The notes beneath the pieces are model-generated. The model was not told the DNA's origin. It saw only the letters and a program-made list of their open reading frames with translations, and did no database searches. A stretch of 55,496 bases of DNA from Segatella copri. Lineage in GTDB: Bacteria > Bacteroidota > Bacteroidia > Bacteroidales > Bacteroidaceae. The position numbers and the translations under genes were made by a program. This document shows positions 17,840-25,805 of the stretch, in pieces. Location of the stretch: contig NZ_VZCB01000035.1 of assembly GCF_009494395.1 (NCBI RefSeq), positions 1 to 55,496 on the forward strand, read 5' to 3'. Numbering within the stretch: position 1 is the stretch's first letter; each line of letters opens with the position of its first letter.

Positions 17840-19309
17840 TTATTCTCTCACCGTTACTTTCGGACGTTCATCCGAAAAGATCTGATTGCGGGTTTCCTTC
17901 ATATCCAGCTCCACCTTGGTCTTGGTGAAATCCGGTACATTATAGGCATCAAACAGCCCATGATAATATTTCCACGGATTGCGCTGCGGAAGAAGGAATG
18001 GCTTAGTTGCCTTACCCTGATCATCGATACTCGAAATGTAGAGACGGGTATAGTTTCCGTTTCCTCGCTTGCTGACGAAGACAAACCAATGCGAGTTGCT
18101 ACTCCAGTTGTGATAGCTCTCGCTCATCTTACTGTTCACCGCAGTCAGCGGATAGGTCTGGCGAGTCTTCAGGTTCATCATCCAGAGATCAGCATCAGGT
18201 TGCACAATAGGAAAATTGCTTCTGCTGCACCGTGTATACATCAGCCATTTTCCATCATACGACGGACGAGCCAAGACGTAACTCATATTCGTCTTCGGAC
18301 CATTCAGCAGCGTATCCACCTTTTCTCCAAACTTCCCCGTTTTGGCATCGAAAGGAATACTTACCAGCGAGCACTTCACTTTCAGATACTCAGCCGGTAC
18401 ACGGCAAGCCTTCGAAGTACTATAATATAAGGTATTGCCATCTGCACTGAAAGCAGGGAATATCTCCAGCCAGTCGGGAGTCATCAGTTTCTGGTCTGTT
18501 ACCAGCTGATTGTTACGTGTATCCAGTACCACGATGTTGCTGAAGTCGTGATAAACTTCTATCGGCTTGTAAGTTCCCACGAAGAAACACTGGTGCACGG
18601 CATTGGCAGCATAAGCCACATAGTTGCCTTCCGGATGCCAGTAGGCATAGCTTCCGGCAGCCTTGGTAGAATCGGTCTTGGTATCAATCCATTGCTGCTT
18701 GCCATTCTTCATAATCAAGGTACCTCCACCCTCGCCACGTATCTGGCAGGTCAATTGCCGGGCATCTGTACGATTGGCTGTATGGCAATTGAAACATCTT
18801 CCCGGCAGGGCGGTCTCAGTCATGATAGCCGTTTCATCAAAGGTATGGATATCGCGCTGATAGATGCCGATGTTGCCACCCACTTCGTAGCCGGGAGCGA
18901 TACGGCGATAGGTCAAACCGTAATCATCCAGCCGATAAGGACTCACCATCATCTGGAAATCCTGATATTGCTTCCACTTGCCATCCTTACGGGTACTGAC
19001 GGTAAAAGAGATGCTTCCACCGATATTCTGCTCAGTAAGCTGATGCCAGTCTTCCACATCGAAGTCAGCCCATTCACCACAGACATGCAGTTCTCCGCCC
19101 TTGCTTCCTTTTGCCACGACATCCACCACATCAACGGTATCACCTTTGATATTGAAGTTCATCGGAGCAATATCAGCCGGAATGGTCACCCCGATATAGT
19201 CGGGATAGATGCTAGGCTTACGGTTCACCATGGTAGGATTCTCAACCGACGGAGTACAGGCGGTCATCCCCATCCATACTATCATCAAAGTATAAATAAT
19301 CTTTTTCAT
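17840..19309 (-). CDS. Beta-propeller lipoprotein with one CxxCH motif, module copy 3
   Basis: 489 residues. Lipoprotein signal GMTAC (Cys18), conserved YPDYIGVTIPADIAPMNF, cytochrome-c motif CFNCH in GRCFNCHTANRTDARQ near 174, and propeller blades through about 465 (YWHPEGNYVAYAAN, PAFSADGNTLYYSTS, RPSYDGKWLMYTR, HWFVFVSKRGNGNYTRLYI). Its start overlaps the stop of the membrane-protein gene by four bases (ATGA), evidence that the pair is made together. Function unknown; a haem-bearing periplasmic or surface propeller is the safest description. Confidence 0.78.
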   Translation of the reverse strand: MKKIIYTLMIVWMGMTACTPSVENPTMVNRKPSIYPDYIGVTIPADIAPMNFNIKGDTVDVVDVVAKGSKGGELHVCGEWADFDVEDWHQLTEQNIGGSISFTVSTRKDGKWKQYQDFQMMVSPYRLDDYGLTYRRIAPGYEVGGNIGIYQRDIHTFDETAIMTETALPGRCFNCHTANRTDARQLTCQIRGEGGGTLIMKNGKQQWIDTKTDSTKAAGSYAYWHPEGNYVAYAANAVHQCFFVGTYKPIEVYHDFSNIVVLDTRNNQLVTDQKLMTPDWLEIFPAFSADGNTLYYSTSKACRVPAEYLKVKCSLVSIPFDAKTGKFGEKVDTLLNGPKTNMSYVLARPSYDGKWLMYTRCSRSNFPIVQPDADLWMMNLKTRQTYPLTAVNSKMSESYHNWSSNSHWFVFVSKRGNGNYTRLYISSIDDQGKATKPFLLPQRNPWKYYHGLFDAYNVPDFTKTKVELDMKETRNQIFSDERPKVTVRE

Positions 19310-20877
19310 TCTTCGCCTCCTTTCTGTTTACTCATCATTCGTTTCACGTATTCTGCGTATGGCGAACCCGGTACATTCCCCTGATTCTGTATGCACTTCA
19401 CGGCATCCTGATAACCCACAGGCATCTGCATATAGCCACCATATTGCTGTACCCAACTGCCATAACGCATGAATCCCTGGATATCTCCCTTCAACAGCAT
19501 CTGCCCCATGAAGTAGTCGAGCGCCATTTTGTTATCCGGATTGTTGATGAAGAGCAGTCCCATCATCTTGTCAATCTCATCATAGCTATAGATCATTTCC
19601 GTCTTGAAGCGCATTCTTCTAGCCCTTCCCAAATCAGGATCATGACTGATAGCCGTATCATTGCCCAGCATCGCCTCCATCTTCACAGCCCAGTCATGAT
19701 AGAAGAGCGACTGCTTCAAGAGATCGATATTCTTACGGGCTACAGCATACTTGCCATTTACAATCTGACATTCGGTAATGCGCTTCATCAATCTGCCACT
19801 CATCTTTCCATTCAGGATGGAAGCCTGCAAATCGCTGGCATAGCGAAGAGAAGAGTTCACGAGACCCAGACGCCAAAAGGCTTCCATCGTAGGATACATC
19901 GACATGTTATCACGGGAACGGGGAGCCAGCAAGGCATTTTCTCCACTCTGATAGAAAGAAAACATGCGGTCGGCAAGCTGACGGGTCTGAGCCAGGGCAA
20001 GATTCACGCAGTTGCTGGTATAGAACACCTGCACCTGATTCTCCTGCGCATCATGGATGATATCTTCCCACTTCCCGTTACGCACCTGTTCGTTCAGCTT
20101 GAGTAAAGCATAGAGGTCCTTGTCGTATCCCCATTTCTGACCCGGATATTGCATAGGCACGCGATAATAGTTGATACCTGTCATCACAGACATCAATGGA
20201 TATTGAACCAGAAGGGTACTATAGCAAACCAGCTGTATAGCCCAGAGATAGAGTATAGACAAAGGATAGGCAATCGCAACGGAAGGAAGCTTGCCTTTCT
20301 TCACCTGCATCAGGAAAAAAGCCAGACGGAGGAAGACATAAAGCCAGGTTGCACCGCCTCCAATCAGCCAGAACAGAATGGGTATCAGAAGCACATCTGC
20401 CCACGCAATCCTTGCTCCCCATCTCCGGGTAGCAAGATTCATGAGCCATGTTGACTGCAGGGCCAAGGTCAGAGCTATCGGGAAAGACAGGAGCACTTCG
20501 ATATCTCCCATCACTTCCAGCAACAGGATAGAAGGAAGAAGAGCTATGAGCATCCCATACCACTTCAACGGCTTGGCTGTATAACTCCTGATTACCTGAT
20601 AGGTAAGCGACAGGAAAGCCATGAAGAGAAAAGCCAGGATGGCGGCACCCAAAACTGGAACATAATAGAACTGTACCAGAAACTCGCTGATATAATCAGC
20701 CAAACCACCTGCCACACTCAGGTCATGCCAAAAGTAGTCGGCAGACCAAAGAAAGAGCTGGTTCTGCTCTTGGTAACATAAGGCTTGTGGATAACCACAA
20801 TACCAAAAAAGGAAGATGCATAAGCCGAACAATGCGACCAGAGTCATTTTCCCATATCTAGAAATGAACTTTTTCAT
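19306..20877 (-). CDS. DUF6057-like membrane protein, module copy 3
   Basis: 523 residues, shortest of the three copies. It keeps the signature CYQEQNQLFLWSADYFWHD and the GGLADYISEFLVQFYY block seen in copy 2, has about seven or eight hydrophobic segments to residue 225, and a soluble C-terminal half with LADRMFSFYQSGENALL and KYAVARKNIDLLKQS. It lacks one segment before the soluble half compared with copy 2. It overlaps the next gene by ATGA and follows a DUF4369-type lipoprotein gene by 58 bases. Function unknown. Confidence 0.72.
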   Translation of the reverse strand: MKKFISRYGKMTLVALFGLCIFLFWYCGYPQALCYQEQNQLFLWSADYFWHDLSVAGGLADYISEFLVQFYYVPVLGAAILAFLFMAFLSLTYQVIRSYTAKPLKWYGMLIALLPSILLLEVMGDIEVLLSFPIALTLALQSTWLMNLATRRWGARIAWADVLLIPILFWLIGGGATWLYVFLRLAFFLMQVKKGKLPSVAIAYPLSILYLWAIQLVCYSTLLVQYPLMSVMTGINYYRVPMQYPGQKWGYDKDLYALLKLNEQVRNGKWEDIIHDAQENQVQVFYTSNCVNLALAQTRQLADRMFSFYQSGENALLAPRSRDNMSMYPTMEAFWRLGLVNSSLRYASDLQASILNGKMSGRLMKRITECQIVNGKYAVARKNIDLLKQSLFYHDWAVKMEAMLGNDTAISHDPDLGRARRMRFKTEMIYSYDEIDKMMGLLFINNPDNKMALDYFMGQMLLKGDIQGFMRYGSWVQQYGGYMQMPVGYQDAVKCIQNQGNVPGSPYAEYVKRMMSKQKGGEE

Positions 20878-20935
20878 GTACTCAATAGATTAGTCCGGAT
20901 ACCCATATTTATCAACATTCCCTACAGCAAATATT

Positions 20936-21520
20936 TTACTTTGCTGAAGGATACATGGTCTGAAGAAAACTCTTAAACACTCCGGCAGGCTGACGCTTGA
21001 GGAAGGCGATGTTATATTCCTTCAACTGGTTCTGAATCTTCTTACCTTTGGTCATCAGCAACTGGTCAGAGCCTTCCTGACGGGCCTGCATACGAAGCTG
21101 GTTGTAGGCACTGTTAAACTTCATGATCTGATCTTTCCATACCTGGAGAGAATCGTTCTGAGGAGTTCCCCCGGAAATACTGTTGGCACCGACCGTAACA
21201 TTGATGTCGCCCGGTTCGGAAACAACCAGCAAGTCCTGCACACCATCACGATAGTGATAATCTATACGAATCACCTTCATCTCAGTAGTATCGGCAACAA
21301 ATTCAAACTTGCCGTCCTTGATGACAACAGAGTCTACATGGGCAGCATCCTGCAGTCCGAACATAGGCACAAGGAAAATCTTCTTGCCATCCCAACGGTT
21401 CGACTCCATCGTACCATGGATACGGCAATTTCCCTTTTCGGCAGACTTGCAACCTGCCATTACTACCATACTCGTAACGGTCATCAGAGCGATAACCATC
21501 AATAACATCATTTTTTTCAT
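20936..21520 (-). CDS. DUF4369-like lipoprotein without a thioredoxin domain
   Basis: 194 residues. Lipoprotein signal VVMAGC (Cys24), then a DUF4369-type beta domain (about 30-125: CRIHGTMESNRWDGKKIFLV, HVDSVVIKDGKFEFVADT, LLVVSEPGDINVTV) and a helical tail. In Bacteroidota this domain usually precedes a TlpA/ResA-like thioredoxin domain, which is absent here, so the protein may be shortened or a stand-alone binding form. It lies between the HU-like gene (23 bases) and the DUF6057 gene (58 bases), apparently in one operon. A link to disulfide or haem handling for the CxxCH lipoproteins is only a suggestion. Confidence 0.75.
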   Translation of the reverse strand: MKKMMLLMVIALMTVTSMVVMAGCKSAEKGNCRIHGTMESNRWDGKKIFLVPMFGLQDAAHVDSVVIKDGKFEFVADTTEMKVIRIDYHYRDGVQDLLVVSEPGDINVTVGANSISGGTPQNDSLQVWKDQIMKFNSAYNQLRMQARQEGSDQLLMTKGKKIQNQLKEYNIAFLKRQPAGVFKSFLQTMYPSAK

Positions 21521-21543
21521 TGTTCTCTTTAGGTTTAATCTGT

Positions 21544-22161
21544 TTATTTATTCAGTTCTTTTTCAGCCAGGAAATAGATAGGAGCATTGCTTGCGCCCTT
21601 CTTTACGAGAAGCCCTTTCTCCGTAAAATGCTTCAACCATTTCAAGGCTGTCTGCTGGCGCAAGGAAAAATGGAATTCCATGTCACGTCGGCAAATATAT
21701 TCATTCTCTTTCAGGAAATTTACCATCTTGTTCCACAACTGTTCTTCGGTATATTGCCGTGACCTTGTTGTGAATTTGGAACGTTCAAACTTGACATGCC
21801 GTGAAACCTCATTCAGCAGTTCGGCAGTAGGCTTGAAGTTTATATTACGCAGACGGATGTCATTACCTGTCACCTTTTCCATCGTCTTGCCTTCCGGCAA
21901 CTCTGTTGTAACAGCCAGGGAGAGATAGCCCACTTGCGGAAGATAGAAGCGGGCTCCTTGCGACAGTTCGGTCACGATCAACCCATGCAGCGCAGTCATC
22001 ACAGCCTGCACATCAGCTCTGGTAAGCGAACAGACCTGCTCTATATGCTCTTCTATCTGCTTACTGGTCATCGGTTCATGGTCTCGCAACCGGACAAATT
22101 TCTGTTCTCCACCTTCGCCCTTCGAGTTATGGATGGAATGGATTTCATACTTTATTGCCAT
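21544..22161 (-). CDS. HU-like DNA-binding protein with C-terminal extension
   Basis: 205 residues. Residues 1-125 match the Bacteroidota HU-like family (QKFVRLRDHEPMTSKQIEEHIEQ, LTRADVQAVMTALHGLIVTELSQGARFYLPQVGYLSLAV, NIRLRNINFKPTAELL-type core). The extension at about 135-205 (YTEEQLWNKMVNFLKENEYICRRDMEF..SLRQQTALKWLKHF..KGLLVKKG) looks like a winged helix and is unusual for HU. It is first in the operon leading into the lipoprotein and two DUF6057-propeller modules, so it could be a local regulator; that is inference. Upstream lie three 22-base tandem repeats. Confidence 0.75.
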   Translation of the reverse strand: MAIKYEIHSIHNSKGEGGEQKFVRLRDHEPMTSKQIEEHIEQVCSLTRADVQAVMTALHGLIVTELSQGARFYLPQVGYLSLAVTTELPEGKTMEKVTGNDIRLRNINFKPTAELLNEVSRHVKFERSKFTTRSRQYTEEQLWNKMVNFLKENEYICRRDMEFHFSLRQQTALKWLKHFTEKGLLVKKGASNAPIYFLAEKELNK

Positions 22162-22256
22162 AGCTTAGTATTGTTAGTTGTTCATACAAGTACGTTATAA
22201 CCAGTTAAGTACGTAAGCCATACGCTTCAAGTCCTAGAACTGTGCGACGTGCATCG

Positions 22257-22322
22257 AACGGTGCACGAGCTCACTTCGAACGCAGCACGCTCTTACTTCG
22301 TCCGATGCATGCGCTTACACCG
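22257..22322 (+). repeat. Three diverged 22-base tandem repeats
   Basis: Units start at 22257, 22279 and 22301 and share the frame ..CG..GCACG..CTTACTTCG with substitutions. The array sits about 95 bases upstream of the HU-like gene. A CGAACGGTG word at its left edge is matched by CACCGTTCG at its right edge. Confidence 0.6.
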
Positions 22323-22512
22323 TTCGGTGTGAGTCATGGAGTTGGGGAAGTATAAGCTTCTGGTTGTACAAGTAACCCCGTATAAATGTACTTGTTTTAC
22401 TGCATACAAAAGTACAATAAAAACTCGTAAACACCAAATCTTTTCAGCAATTATACAAGAAAGTACAGAAGAAAAGCAAAAAAGGTCAATTTCTGTTTAC
22501 TAAAAGGTATGA

Positions 22513-22548
22513 AAAAGCCCCGACTGTAATCACTACAGCCGAAGCCTA
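22513..22548 (-). terminator. Hairpin of the GCCCCGACTGTA family, copy 1
   Basis: AAGCCCCGACTGTA..TACAGCCGAAGCCT hairpin just after the end of the degenerate nuclease gene on the minus strand. Near-identical copies lie at 24492-24529 and 25806-25843. Confidence 0.7.
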
Positions 22549-22563
22549 ACCTAATCGTTATAC

Positions 22564-23124
22564 TTACTTGTTTTTATCTAACTGCTTCAACAAGAAATCC
22601 TCCAATGTTTTCTTGTCGGGCAAATGAAGCATATAAGTGGAAACAAACAATTGGTTATCCATACCAGCCAAGGCATACTCCACCATTTTCTTACCCTTTC
22701 TCGTACAGAGCAAAATACCAATTGGAGGATTGTCCCCAGGCTGCATCTCATTTTCTCGAAAATAAGAAACATAAACATTCAGCTGCCCGAGGTTCTCATG
22801 CGAGAACTCCGAAGTTTTCAATTGGTCTAACACTGTCGGACTTTTTGGAATACCCTCGCAATTAGATAATGGAACATTCAAAAAGACAAAATTATCCTCC
22901 ATCTGTGGATAAAGCAGATAAAAGTTGCGAGCATTTTTAAACAGTGTAACATTTAATCCCTTTCGATTTACCCGTTCCTCCAATTTCTTTAGAAGTTGCG
23001 AACCATACTCAGCACGGTCTTTACCATGCTGTTCAAACTCCACGATATAGTAGCCGATGAGCCAATTGCGCATCGTCTGCATACGATTGATTCTATTTAA
23101 GCGTACTTGAGATTTTTCATACAT
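22564..23124 (-). pseudogene. Degenerate YhcG/DUF1016 nuclease, internally deleted
   Basis: The frame encodes an N-terminal part (INRMQTMRNWLIGYYIVEFE) and a C-terminal part (SEFSHENLGQLNVYVSYFRE to the end) that are almost the same as the gene at 24532-25716. About 170 codons between them are missing, including the residues that carry the nuclease active site (DLVFYN and LELK). The normal start region is also lost: the first residues read through sequence next to the ATPase promoter. The join falls at CCGACAGTGT, which looks like half of a linker palindrome. Probably non-functional as a nuclease; the frame is intact, so a short protein could still be made. Confidence 0.8.
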
Positions 23125-23216
23125 TACATAAAAAAATCGAAAGAAGAGCGTGTATTTCAAGAAAAAAGCGTATCTTTGCACTCGATATTATTCATACATT
23201 ACATTAAAAAATCGAA
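23116..23216 (+). repeat. 26-base direct repeat flanking the ATPase promoter
   Basis: 23116-23141 and 23191-23216 match at 25 of 26 positions (TTCATACATTACAT.AAAAAATCGAA). The period is 75 bases. The second copy leads straight into the ATPase start codon, and the first contains the apparent start of the degenerate nuclease on the other strand. Confidence 0.85.
23171..23179 (+). promoter_or_regulatory. -7 element of the ATPase gene
   Basis: TATCTTTGC, 38 bases before the ATG at 23218. It places the transcription start after the earlier in-frame ATGs of the longer frame from 23107, which are therefore rejected. Confidence 0.7.
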
Positions 23217-23217
23217 T

Positions 23218-24474
23218 ATGGAAATAAAGCGCGACATACATCTCAATCGAATTATTGCCCGAAAAGGCAATGGAATGATAAAAGTCATCACCGGAATACG
23301 CCGATGCGGAAAGTCATATTTATTGTTTACCTTATTCACAAATTATCTCAAAAGCCAAGGAGTAGATGAGCAGCATATTATCAAGGTAGACCTGGAAGAC
23401 CGCCGAAATGCATTCCTAAGAAATCCTGATGCGCTCCTCAAACATATAGACTCTAAGTTTGTAGATAGCCAAATGCACTATATACTGTTAGACGAAGTAC
23501 AGCTAGTGCCAGAATTCGAGGATGTCTTAAATAGCTATCTCAAAATCACCAACGCAGACGTATATGTTACAGGAAGTAATGCAAAATTCCTCTCTAAAGA
23601 TGTAATAACACAATTTAGAGGCAGAGGAGATGAAATCAAGATTACACCTCTCAGTTTCCAAGAGTTTACATCAGTAAAAGAAGGAAACCGAGAAGACCTT
23701 CTGAACGAATACCTAACATATGGTGGGCTGCCACAAGTAGTTACGATGAACGAAACCAACAGAAAGGTAGAGTACCTCAAGAATCTGTTTACCCACACAT
23801 ATCTACGTGATATCAAAGAAAGATATACTATTTTAAAAGACGACGACTTGGAAGAACTCATTACGCTTGTGGCCTCCAACATTGGCAGTTTAACAAACCC
23901 TGCGAAACTGGCCAATAGTTTTAAGTCTATCAAGCAGAGCAACTTAAGCCAAGATACCATCAAAAGTTATCTTGATTTGTTGCAAGATGCGTTTCTGATA
24001 GAGAAATCTGTAAGATATGACATCAAAGGCAAAAAGTATATTAGCACACCCTCCAAATATTATTTCTCAGACTTAGGACTGCGAAATGCACGGCTCAATT
24101 TTCGACAAACAGAATTTACGCACCTATTGGAGAACGCCATCTACAATGAGTTAAGACTCAGAGGTCTATCTGTAGATGTTGGTCAAGTTCCAATCAGCAA
24201 GACAGATGCAGATGGCAAACGCAAGCAATCTATGCTCGAAGTAGATTTCGTATGCAACCAAGGATTCAAGAGGTACTATATTCAAGTTGCATATGCTTTG
24301 CCCACCCAAGACAAAATAGACCAAGAAATGAACTCTCTTCTGAAAATTAAAGATGGATTTACTAAATATGTCATTGTTGGAACTCCAACACCAACATATC
24401 AAAATGACGACGGAATCATTATTATGAACGTCTATGATTTCTTGATGAATTCAAATAGTCTCAATATATTATAA
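23218..24474 (+). CDS. AAA-type ATPase with DUF4143 domain
   Basis: 418 residues from the ATG at 23218. The N-terminal ATPase domain (AAA_14 type) has a Walker A stretch GIRRCGKSYLL (about 24-34) and a Walker B YILLDEVQLV (about 92-101), then TGSNAKFLS. The C-terminal DUF4143 domain (about 200-375) ends with the EVDFVCNQGFKRYYIQVAYAL block that resembles a PDDEXK fold. These proteins are common in gut Bacteroidota and archaea in many diverged copies; their biological job is not established. It lies between a broken and an intact DUF1016 nuclease, in opposite orientation to both. Alternative explanation: an independent cargo gene inserted beside a duplicated nuclease. Confidence 0.85.
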   Translation: MEIKRDIHLNRIIARKGNGMIKVITGIRRCGKSYLLFTLFTNYLKSQGVDEQHIIKVDLEDRRNAFLRNPDALLKHIDSKFVDSQMHYILLDEVQLVPEFEDVLNSYLKITNADVYVTGSNAKFLSKDVITQFRGRGDEIKITPLSFQEFTSVKEGNREDLLNEYLTYGGLPQVVTMNETNRKVEYLKNLFTHTYLRDIKERYTILKDDDLEELITLVASNIGSLTNPAKLANSFKSIKQSNLSQDTIKSYLDLLQDAFLIEKSVRYDIKGKKYISTPSKYYFSDLGLRNARLNFRQTEFTHLLENAIYNELRLRGLSVDVGQVPISKTDADGKRKQSMLEVDFVCNQGFKRYYIQVAYALPTQDKIDQEMNSLLKIKDGFTKYVIVGTPTPTYQNDDGIIIMNVYDFLMNSNSLNIL

Positions 24475-24491
24475 TTGCTGTGACAGAGCAA

Positions 24492-24529
24492 AGAAAAGCC
24501 CCGACTGTAGAACGACAGCCGAGGCTTTA
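24492..24529. terminator. Hairpin of the GCCCCGACTGTA family, copy 2
   Basis: AAAGCCCCGACTGT..ACAGCCGAGGCTTT between the converging ATPase and DUF1016 genes; it can serve both. Confidence 0.75.
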
Positions 24530-24531
24530 CC

Positions 24532-25716
24532 TTATAGTTGTTCACCAAGTTGCTTTAGCAGAAAGTCTTCAAGAGTTTTCTTATCTGGCAATTGAAGCAT
24601 GTAGGTAGAGACGAAGAGCTGGCTATCCATTCCAGCCAATGCATACTCCACCATTTTCTTGCCTTTTCGTGTACAAAGCAAGATGCCGATTGGCGGATTA
24701 TCTCCTGGTTGCATCTCATTCTCACGATAATAAGAAACATAAGCATTCAGCTGACCAAGGTTCTCATGTGAGAACTCTGAATCTTTCAATTCCAGAATGA
24801 CACTACAGTGAAGGTATCTGTTGTAGAACACCAAGTCTGGATAATAATACTCATCATCTATTACTATTCGCTTTTGGCGAGACTCAAAGCAGAAGCCTTT
24901 GCCTAGTTCCAATATAAACTCTTGAAGATGAGTAATCAGAGCATCCTCGATGTCTTGCTCTGTAACGACCTCTTTAGCCTTCAGCCCCAAGAACTCGAAT
25001 GTGAAAGGCTCACGAATCTGCAGTTCATTAGAATCATGCCCTTTCATACTTGGGAGAGACAACATCTTTTCGGGATTAGTACTAATACCAGCTCGAACAT
25101 AGAGATTGGTACTTATCTGTCGACGCAACTCACGAACAGACCAAGTACACTTGATGCACTCCTGTTCGTAGAAGTAACGAGCAAGGGGATCGTCTATCGC
25201 CATAATCTCACGTATATGACTATAGGATAGCCTTGAAATCAAAATAGCTCCCGGGGTCATAAAATTATGAGACGCTGTCGCACTTTTTCTAGCTATAAAC
25301 TTGATTCCCTCAGATTTATGCGACGCTGTCGCACAAATTCCTTTATCCTTAATAAAATTCATAGGAACTAGATTATCTGCCATCTGAGGATAAAGATTAT
25401 AAAACTTTCGTGCCCATTGGAACAAAGTCACATTTAGACCTTTACGTTCCACCTTTTCCTCCAACTTCTTAAGAAGACGCGAACCATACTCAGCACGGTC
25501 TTTACCATGCTGTTCAAACTCCACGATATAATAGCCAATGAGCCAATTGCGCATCGTCTGCATACGATTGATAGCTTTGACGGCACAAGTTTGTGCTGCA
25601 TCATGAGTACTTTGAATCACATGCGTCAACTCCACGAAAGAGTGTTCTCCATGCTTCCAATCATCAACAGGAAGTTCCATCCCATCATGATTATAAATAA
25701 TAGAATCTTTTGCCAT
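24532..25716 (-). CDS. PDDEXK nuclease domain protein, YhcG/DUF1016 family, full length
   Basis: 394 residues from the ATG at 25716 (25728 is possible, but would leave only about nine bases of leader after the promoter). N-terminal helical domain (INRMQTMRNWLIGYYIVEFE), a linker with the repeated peptide ATASH, ISRLSYSHIREIM, then the nuclease domain with DLVFYNRYLHCSVILELKDSEF (about 290-315) and GILLCTRKGKKMVEYAL. Active-site residues appear intact. The linker DNA carries palindromes unlike those at 6227-6285 in sequence but alike in position. Likely parent or sister of the degenerate copy at 22564. Confidence 0.85.
   Translation of the reverse strand: MAKDSIIYNHDGMELPVDDWKHGEHSFVELTHVIQSTHDAAQTCAVKAINRMQTMRNWLIGYYIVEFEQHGKDRAEYGSRLLKKLEEKVERKGLNVTLFQWARKFYNLYPQMADNLVPMNFIKDKGICATASHKSEGIKFIARKSATASHNFMTPGAILISRLSYSHIREIMAIDDPLARYFYEQECIKCTWSVRELRRQISTNLYVRAGISTNPEKMLSLPSMKGHDSNELQIREPFTFEFLGLKAKEVVTEQDIEDALITHLQEFILELGKGFCFESRQKRIVIDDEYYYPDLVFYNRYLHCSVILELKDSEFSHENLGQLNAYVSYYRENEMQPGDNPPIGILLCTRKGKKMVEYALAGMDSQLFVSTYMLQLPDKKTLEDFLLKQLGEQL
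25269..25335. repeat. Two palindromic units in the second DUF1016 linker
   Basis: 25319-25333 reads TGCGACGCTGTCGCA (6-base arms, 3-base centre). A second unit at 25269-25283 differs by one base in its left arm. Both are in frame and encode A-T-A-S-H. Confidence 0.75.
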
Positions 25717-25740
25717 AGCAGCCAACATTTAAACCATTCC

Positions 25741-25749
25741 GCAAATGTA
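25741..25749 (-). promoter_or_regulatory. -7 element of the full-length DUF1016 gene
   Basis: TACATTTGC on the minus strand, just upstream of the start codon. Confidence 0.6.
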
Positions 25750-25805
25750 CGACAAATAATTGAATATACCAAACATTTCGGATAAAATTTCAGCATAGGG
25801 CAAAA

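Larger units (their letters stand above)
22162..22563. other. 402-base gap with a tandem repeat and a terminator
   Basis: No gene supported. It holds the 3 x 22-base array at 22257-22322, which is GC-richer than its surroundings, an AT-rich stretch at 22380-22500, and the hairpin at 22513-22548. Confidence 0.6.
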
